From: Chryseobacterium indologenes
Lineage (GTDB): Bacteria > Bacteroidota > Bacteroidia > Flavobacteriales > Weeksellaceae
Length of the DNA stretch: 64,000 bases
Direction of reading: 5' to 3'
Assembly: GCA_002439165.1 (NCBI GenBank)
Contig: DJTE01000002.1
Coordinates: 162,867 to 226,866 of the forward strand
In this document: positions 59,951 to 64,000 of the stretch, one piece after another
How the letters are laid out: every line of letters starts with the position of its first letter
Position numbering within the stretch: position 1 is the first letter of the stretch
The notes under the pieces: model-generated
Seen by the model: the letters and a program-made list of their open reading frames with translations, nothing else
Told to the model about the DNA's origin: nothing
Database searches by the model: none
Position numbers and translations under genes: made by a program

Positions 59951-60740
59951 TTTTAAGGAATTAATAGAAACTTCTATCATTGAGAAAGGGGCACCGGGAA
60001 AAGAAGCAATGATCAGATCTTCCCGACCGATTCTAAATATCCACGAAGCCGTAAAAATTCAATTGATTGAAGCAGGAGTAAATGAAGAACTGATTTTCCC
60101 TCCCTTAAACTACCGAACTCCTGAATTAAAACTTGCTGGCTCCCGTAAGCAGAAAAATCAAGATGTCTGTGTCGTTTCAAATCTTGATAAAGCCGAAGAA
60201 ATTTTAGAAGAGGGGCTACTACAGGATGTTGTAGACGAATATGGTGAAAAATTTACAGAAAGAACAATTTCTATAAATGTTAGAAGCCAGATAAGCAGTA
60301 TCCAGAAAAATTTTGATACGCTTTATGAAAGAACAACTTCAGAGGCGATCAATTTGCACGACCGCTGCCCTAAAATGGTTTTAGGTGAAGTTTATATGAT
60401 TGCAGTTCCTGAATACGACGACAAAAAAGTTAAAGACAACAGGATTGCTTTCAAAAATCCTAATCAGGCAACAGTACTTAAATACATAAAATCTTTTCAG
60501 GCCATTAACAACAGAAAGGGAACGGAAAAGAACTTTTACAAATACGAGAAGGTTTGTTTATTGATTGTTGATTTCAGTCAGACTCCTGCTAAAATTTACA
60601 ATACAAATGATGAGCTGAAAGAGGCAGGATTAATACCTGATGATTCAAAGATCGACATCAGTGAACTGTCCTGGAATAATTTTGTACCTGATTTGTTATC
60701 GGTTTACAAGGAAAGATTCGGTGCCCAAAACGATTTATAA
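59916..60740 (+). CDS. Type II restriction endonuclease candidate, subunit or copy 1
   Basis: 274 residues. No PD-(D/E)xK motif is certain; candidates are KQKNQDVCVV near 80 and MVLGEVYMIAVPEYDD near 155. It is homologous to the next gene, sharing ERTISINVRSQISS, KNFDTLYERT, FQAINNR and IYNT. The assignment rests on position between a controller protein and a convergent adenine methylase. The recognition site cannot be predicted. Confidence 0.7.
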   Translation: MSLKNIQKAIDNFKELIETSIIEKGAPGKEAMIRSSRPILNIHEAVKIQLIEAGVNEELIFPPLNYRTPELKLAGSRKQKNQDVCVVSNLDKAEEILEEGLLQDVVDEYGEKFTERTISINVRSQISSIQKNFDTLYERTTSEAINLHDRCPKMVLGEVYMIAVPEYDDKKVKDNRIAFKNPNQATVLKYIKSFQAINNRKGTEKNFYKYEKVCLLIVDFSQTPAKIYNTNDELKEAGLIPDDSKIDISELSWNNFVPDLLSVYKERFGAQNDL

Positions 60741-60744
60741 ATAA

Positions 60745-61647
60745 ATGCCCAATATCAATAATAACCATACAGGTATTGCATTTGATGAAATCACAATGCA
60801 GCAGGCACTGACCGATATTAAAACGGCTTATGAATTGGCCATTGTAAATAGAACAAAAGCTAATATAATCAGAGCCAGTAAGCTTATTAAATTAATACAT
60901 TGTGCAGTAAAAACAGACCTTTTTAACAAAGGAATTCATCCAAGTCTCATAAATCCTGACAAAGCCAGATTATTAAAGGTAATTAATCCATCCAAAAGAA
61001 TTACTAATGGGCCTGTCATTTTAAAAGATAAAGAATTAAAATTGTCTGGTTATTTAAAAACTAAAAAACAAGACATATGTGTTATTCCGAGAAATATAAC
61101 TATTTTACCAGAAGTATTAACATTTCCGACTTTTTTAAATAACTCCGATGATATTTATGGTTCAACTTTTACCGAAAGTATATTATCAATCAATGTGCGC
61201 AGTCAGCTAAGCAGTTTAAATAAAAATTTTGATACTTTATACGAGCGAACATTTGCAGAGTCTCTAAACCTGCATTTAAGGTTTCCTAATATGGTTCTTG
61301 GTGAAGTTTATATGCTTCCTGTAAAAGAATATGATACAGATGAGGCAAAACTTGGAAATATCGCCTTTAAAAGAGTAAATATAGAAAAATACATTAACGC
61401 TTTCCAGTCCATAAACAATAGAATTACCCCCGACTTGGAAAATTATAAGTACGAAAGATGCTGTCTTCTTTTGGTTGACTTTGACAGGCAAACGCCTAAA
61501 ATTTATAATACAACCCAGGAATTGATACAGGATGGCTTACTAAGAGCAGATTCACCGGCCAATATTGATCATTTATCATATTCAACATTTACCCAGGATT
61601 TATTGGATATATATCAGACGAGGTTTCCTGATAATTCATTCAGATGA
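60745..61647 (+). CDS. Type II restriction endonuclease candidate, subunit or copy 2
   Basis: 300 residues. Paralogue of the gene four bases upstream: ESILSINVRSQLSSLNKNFDTLYERTF, MVLGEVYMLPVKEYD, IEKYINAFQSINNR and PKIYNTTQELI are shared. An extra insertion (about 70-95) and lower overall identity suggest long divergence, consistent with a heterodimeric enzyme or one specialised or inactive copy. Its 3' end overlaps the convergent methylase gene by 34 bases. Confidence 0.68.
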   Translation: MPNINNNHTGIAFDEITMQQALTDIKTAYELAIVNRTKANIIRASKLIKLIHCAVKTDLFNKGIHPSLINPDKARLLKVINPSKRITNGPVILKDKELKLSGYLKTKKQDICVIPRNITILPEVLTFPTFLNNSDDIYGSTFTESILSINVRSQLSSLNKNFDTLYERTFAESLNLHLRFPNMVLGEVYMLPVKEYDTDEAKLGNIAFKRVNIEKYINAFQSINNRITPDLENYKYERCCLLLVDFDRQTPKIYNTTQELIQDGLLRADSPANIDHLSYSTFTQDLLDIYQTRFPDNSFR

Positions 61648-63485
61648 TATTTCTCAAATAAAAATTCATCTATTTCCTGTTTGTCATTCAGGGAGCGGAG
61701 TAATTTTATTTCACTTTCCGAAAGTACGGGAATAGAGAATTTTTCAATAAAATTCTTTTGATAGCAGGGATAGCCTCCTTCAATCGCCACACTTGTTTTA
61801 CTTACATAATAATCCATTAAATATGAATTGAGGATTTTTTGAACGACATCAATGTTCTCAACTTTACTTATAGGATTTAGCGCTTCATCAAAAAAAAGAT
61901 TTTTATGCTTTCCATCTTTGAAAAAAATTCCATAACCATTTGTAAAATACGCATTTTCCTCTTCCACCAATAAAAACCTCGGACTCTGGCTAAAAGTAGG
62001 ATTCATGATTCTTTTTCCTGTCCGTGTCAGCCCTTGTGTTCTTCCCCAGACAAAAAACGGTTCAAATTTCTTTTTTGCTTTACCTCTTGAAACTAAGATT
62101 TCTTTTTCAGAGACCAAATAAGCATAGCATTTAGGGAAGCGTATTTTGAAATCTTCTTCAGCAATAGCTGTTGCCACTCCATCTTTGATATCATATGGAA
62201 ATATGATTTTTCTTGTATTCTGCTCCGTCTCCTTTTGGTTTTTAAAATCTGATATTTTGTAAACAGGTCTGGTTACTTCTTTTTCAATCTTGAATGTTCC
62301 GTTATCCGTACTTTTTATGTAATATCCGTTTTTCTCCTGATTTCCGTCTACAAAAAAGACATCATCTTTTAAGGTGGCAATGCCTACACAGATATCAAAC
62401 AGCTTTCCGATGGGCGTCCCAATCGTTTCAAGGGTTTTGATATTTTTCTGCTCATCCGTTTTCAATAACTGCCATTTTTTAACGTTCAGGTTTTTCAGAT
62501 AATTTGGAGAACCATTCACAACAGACAGAAAATCTTCCGGAGTATAACCTTCTTTAATCCTGTCAAAACTTATGGCTTCATTTTTTTCTTTATTTAAAAA
62601 TGTAATGGCTGTATAAGTCTGGGCATCAAATACTTTCTTGTGGCTAAAATCAACAATTTTTGAAACACATTTTTTCTCATGGAAATAACGTCGGATTGAT
62701 TCGCCGGCTAAGGAAGTAAAATAATTGTTGGGGGTAATATATCCTAATTTTCCTGCCGGCTTCAAAATCTGATACCCCAACTCAAAAAAGGCAAAGTAGA
62801 GGTTGAACGTTCCTCCTTCAACAGTTTTCCAGTTTTTAACCAAATAGTCTCTGCTCTCTTCTGTAAGATCCTGAAATTTCACATAAGGAGGGTTTCCTAC
62901 AATGTTATCAAACTTCAGGTTCCATTTGGCTTTTAAACTGTCCTGACAGTATAAATTGAAATCGGTTTTTTCCAATATTTCATCATTCTGAAGGGCAAAA
63001 ACCGTAAGGATCAGCTGGGTCCTGTGAATATTATAATTGAGAATATCCGAACCGTAAATATTTTCCTGCACCGTCGAACGGATACTTTTTCCCAGGTGAT
63101 TTTTGTAATAATCTACCAAACCGATCAGGAAAGCTCCACATCCACAGCTTGGATCCAGGTTTTTATGATCGTATTCAGGTCGAATTTCTTTGATGATAAA
63201 ATCAATAATATAATCGGGGGTAAAAAAAGCTCCGTTCAGCTTCCTGTCATCCGGAGGAATAATAAGCTCAAGGTGGCTTTCAAGCGATTTTATGGTATTT
63301 ATTTCTAAAGTGGATATACGTGAAAGTAACGCTTCATTCTGTTCGAAATCCTGGAAATAGTCACGCAATATCGGACTTTTAATATAGTCAATATGCCTGT
63401 TCTTCAAATAAGAGTATACTAAATGCTGTTCAAGTTCCTGTAAATCCTGGCTTTTAATTAAGGCACTCAATACTCCTTTTTTCAT
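61614..63485 (-). CDS. Type II N6-adenine DNA methyltransferase with specificity domain
   Basis: 623 residues. Motif I LDPSCGCGAFLIGLVDYY (about 110) and motif IV NPPYVKFQ (about 198) give an N6-adenine methylase of the Eco57I/TaqI-like gamma class. GYITPNNYF follows. The C-terminal 250 residues form a TaqI-like target-recognition domain (KKKFEPFFVWGRTQGLTRTGKRIMNP, YPCYQKNFIEKFSIP). It protects host DNA from the convergent endonuclease genes. A half C-box lies upstream. Confidence 0.9.
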   Translation of the reverse strand: MKKGVLSALIKSQDLQELEQHLVYSYLKNRHIDYIKSPILRDYFQDFEQNEALLSRISTLEINTIKSLESHLELIIPPDDRKLNGAFFTPDYIIDFIIKEIRPEYDHKNLDPSCGCGAFLIGLVDYYKNHLGKSIRSTVQENIYGSDILNYNIHRTQLILTVFALQNDEILEKTDFNLYCQDSLKAKWNLKFDNIVGNPPYVKFQDLTEESRDYLVKNWKTVEGGTFNLYFAFFELGYQILKPAGKLGYITPNNYFTSLAGESIRRYFHEKKCVSKIVDFSHKKVFDAQTYTAITFLNKEKNEAISFDRIKEGYTPEDFLSVVNGSPNYLKNLNVKKWQLLKTDEQKNIKTLETIGTPIGKLFDICVGIATLKDDVFFVDGNQEKNGYYIKSTDNGTFKIEKEVTRPVYKISDFKNQKETEQNTRKIIFPYDIKDGVATAIAEEDFKIRFPKCYAYLVSEKEILVSRGKAKKKFEPFFVWGRTQGLTRTGKRIMNPTFSQSPRFLLVEEENAYFTNGYGIFFKDGKHKNLFFDEALNPISKVENIDVVQKILNSYLMDYYVSKTSVAIEGGYPCYQKNFIEKFSIPVLSESEIKLLRSLNDKQEIDEFLFEKYHLNELSGNLV

Positions 63486-63493
63486 TATTTTAA

Positions 63494-63508
63494 CGGTTGA
63501 CTATAAGC
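63494..63508 (-). promoter_or_regulatory. Half C-box at the methylase promoter
   Basis: On the minus strand GCTTATAGTCAAC, matching the ACTTATAGTC boxes upstream of the controller gene. It lies within 25 bases of the methylase start, suggesting repression or activation by the controller protein. Confidence 0.55.
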
Positions 63509-63678
63509 AACAAATTTAGATAATTATTTCTGAAAATCAAAATTGGAAAATGATGCTGATTATAATCTCTTTCTTATTTTTTATCTTGAAAAAGGACTGT
63601 TTTTTTATTACAATTAAATTGCAAGGACAATGTTGAATAACTGCTAATCATCTTTAACCTTTAGCAGCCAGATCAGGT

Positions 63679-63834
63679 TGTGGCTATTACAAAGAAATCT
63701 TGCAAGAAATTTTCAATGAATTTCAAATATTATATTGTAGGTCAATTCCAGAAGACTTATTAAGCTATTTGGTCTTTAACCATTATTATCACTCTTTAAA
63801 GATTCAGGTTGAAATAGAACTGTTTCCTCTTTAG
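63679..63834 (+). pseudogene. Possible protein remnant next to the tRNA
   Basis: One open frame without a start (GYYKEILQEIFNEFQILYC, IPEDLLSYLVFNHYYHS) ends at TAG 63832-63834. It looks protein-like, but I cannot name it. It may be debris of the insertion that placed the restriction system beside the tRNA. The rest of 63509-63920 holds nothing clear. Confidence 0.3.
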
Positions 63835-63920
63835 ATTAACCAAACTTTTTGCTTAGTCCACAACTTTTGCGCCTGAACCTTAAAAAATTTGATAGCTTAC
63901 ACAACCTTGCAATAAAATAA

Positions 63921-63951
63921 AAAAGACACTCACATCCTTGTAAGTGTCTGA
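63921..63951 (-). terminator. Terminator after tRNA-Met
   Basis: On the minus strand AGACACTTACA-agga-TGTGAGTGTCT then TTTTTATTTT. Confidence 0.75.
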
Positions 63952-63957
63952 TTTATG

Positions 63958-64000
63958 TGGTCCCACCTGGGCTCGAACCAGGGACCACCTGATTATGAGT
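63958..64000 (-). tRNA. tRNA-Met (CAT), partial at window end
   Basis: The 3' half is visible: anticodon loop CTCATAA, T-arm CCTGG-TTCGAGC-CCAGG, acceptor TGGGACC and A73. The 5' half is beyond the window. Unlike the array members this is a GC-rich, ordinary tRNA with its own terminator. Confidence 0.8.

Overview
The window reads as a chromosome segment of a Flavobacteriia species, most like Chryseobacterium or a close Weeksellaceae relative. It is AT-rich, its promoters follow the Bacteroidetes TAnnTTTG pattern, Shine-Dalgarno sites are weak, and there are many Bacteroidetes-type lipoproteins and intergenic palindromic repeats. None of this fixes the species.

About the first 42.5 kb look like one large RNA-damage and RNA-maintenance island, nearly all on the minus strand. 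Reading the minus strand from the right: (i) a DUF434-type gene and an unknown gene (42519-41148); (ii) an operon of an SDR-like zinc protein, five tRNA genes, two unknown proteins, one tRNA-like gene and TatD (41076-36019); (iii) a tightly overlapping MoxR / vWA / beta-propeller operon (34286-26105); (iv) a WG-repeat protein; (v) two small ORFs with terminators, then fourteen tRNA-type genes of nearly all-different anticodons (24006-22181), followed by an RNA-processing operon: RNase H-like, ATP-grasp, DEDD exonuclease, cyclic-phosphate receiver-like, split DinB, Rnl2-type RNA ligase, metallo-beta-lactamase, metallophosphoesterase and a second exonuclease (22101-15686); (vi) a short tRNA-like cluster in front of an SPFH/slipin gene (13275-11600); (vii) two giant paralogous repeat proteins plus a SWIM protein (10703-4130); (viii) a TROVE/Ro60 homologue and a degenerate array of D-arm/T-arm RNAs resembling bacterial Y RNAs (3057-80).

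Four of these units (TROVE, the Y-RNA-like array, the slipin tRNA-like cluster and the SDR/tRNA operon) share one promoter architecture: a direct repeat of TTGCGCA-like heptamers 13 bp apart, always the same distance from a TTTGCA -7 element. This argues for a single regulon and is the strongest undescribed signal I see. Ro60/Y RNA, slipin/tRNA-like RNA and ligase-based RNA repair are known singly in bacteria. The combination with multi-isotype tRNA arrays inside protein operons under a common operator is the novelty candidate.

From 43 to 59 kb the content is ordinary: lipoproteins, an MBL hydrolase, a CPA1 antiporter, two hydrolases, an AraC regulator, a VIT/vWA protein, a phospholipase-D-like protein, methionine aminopeptidase and an outer-membrane-type protein. 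From 59.6 to 63.5 kb is a type II restriction-modification system with a controller protein, C-boxes and two tandem paralogous genes at the endonuclease position, next to a tRNA-Met gene cut by the window end.
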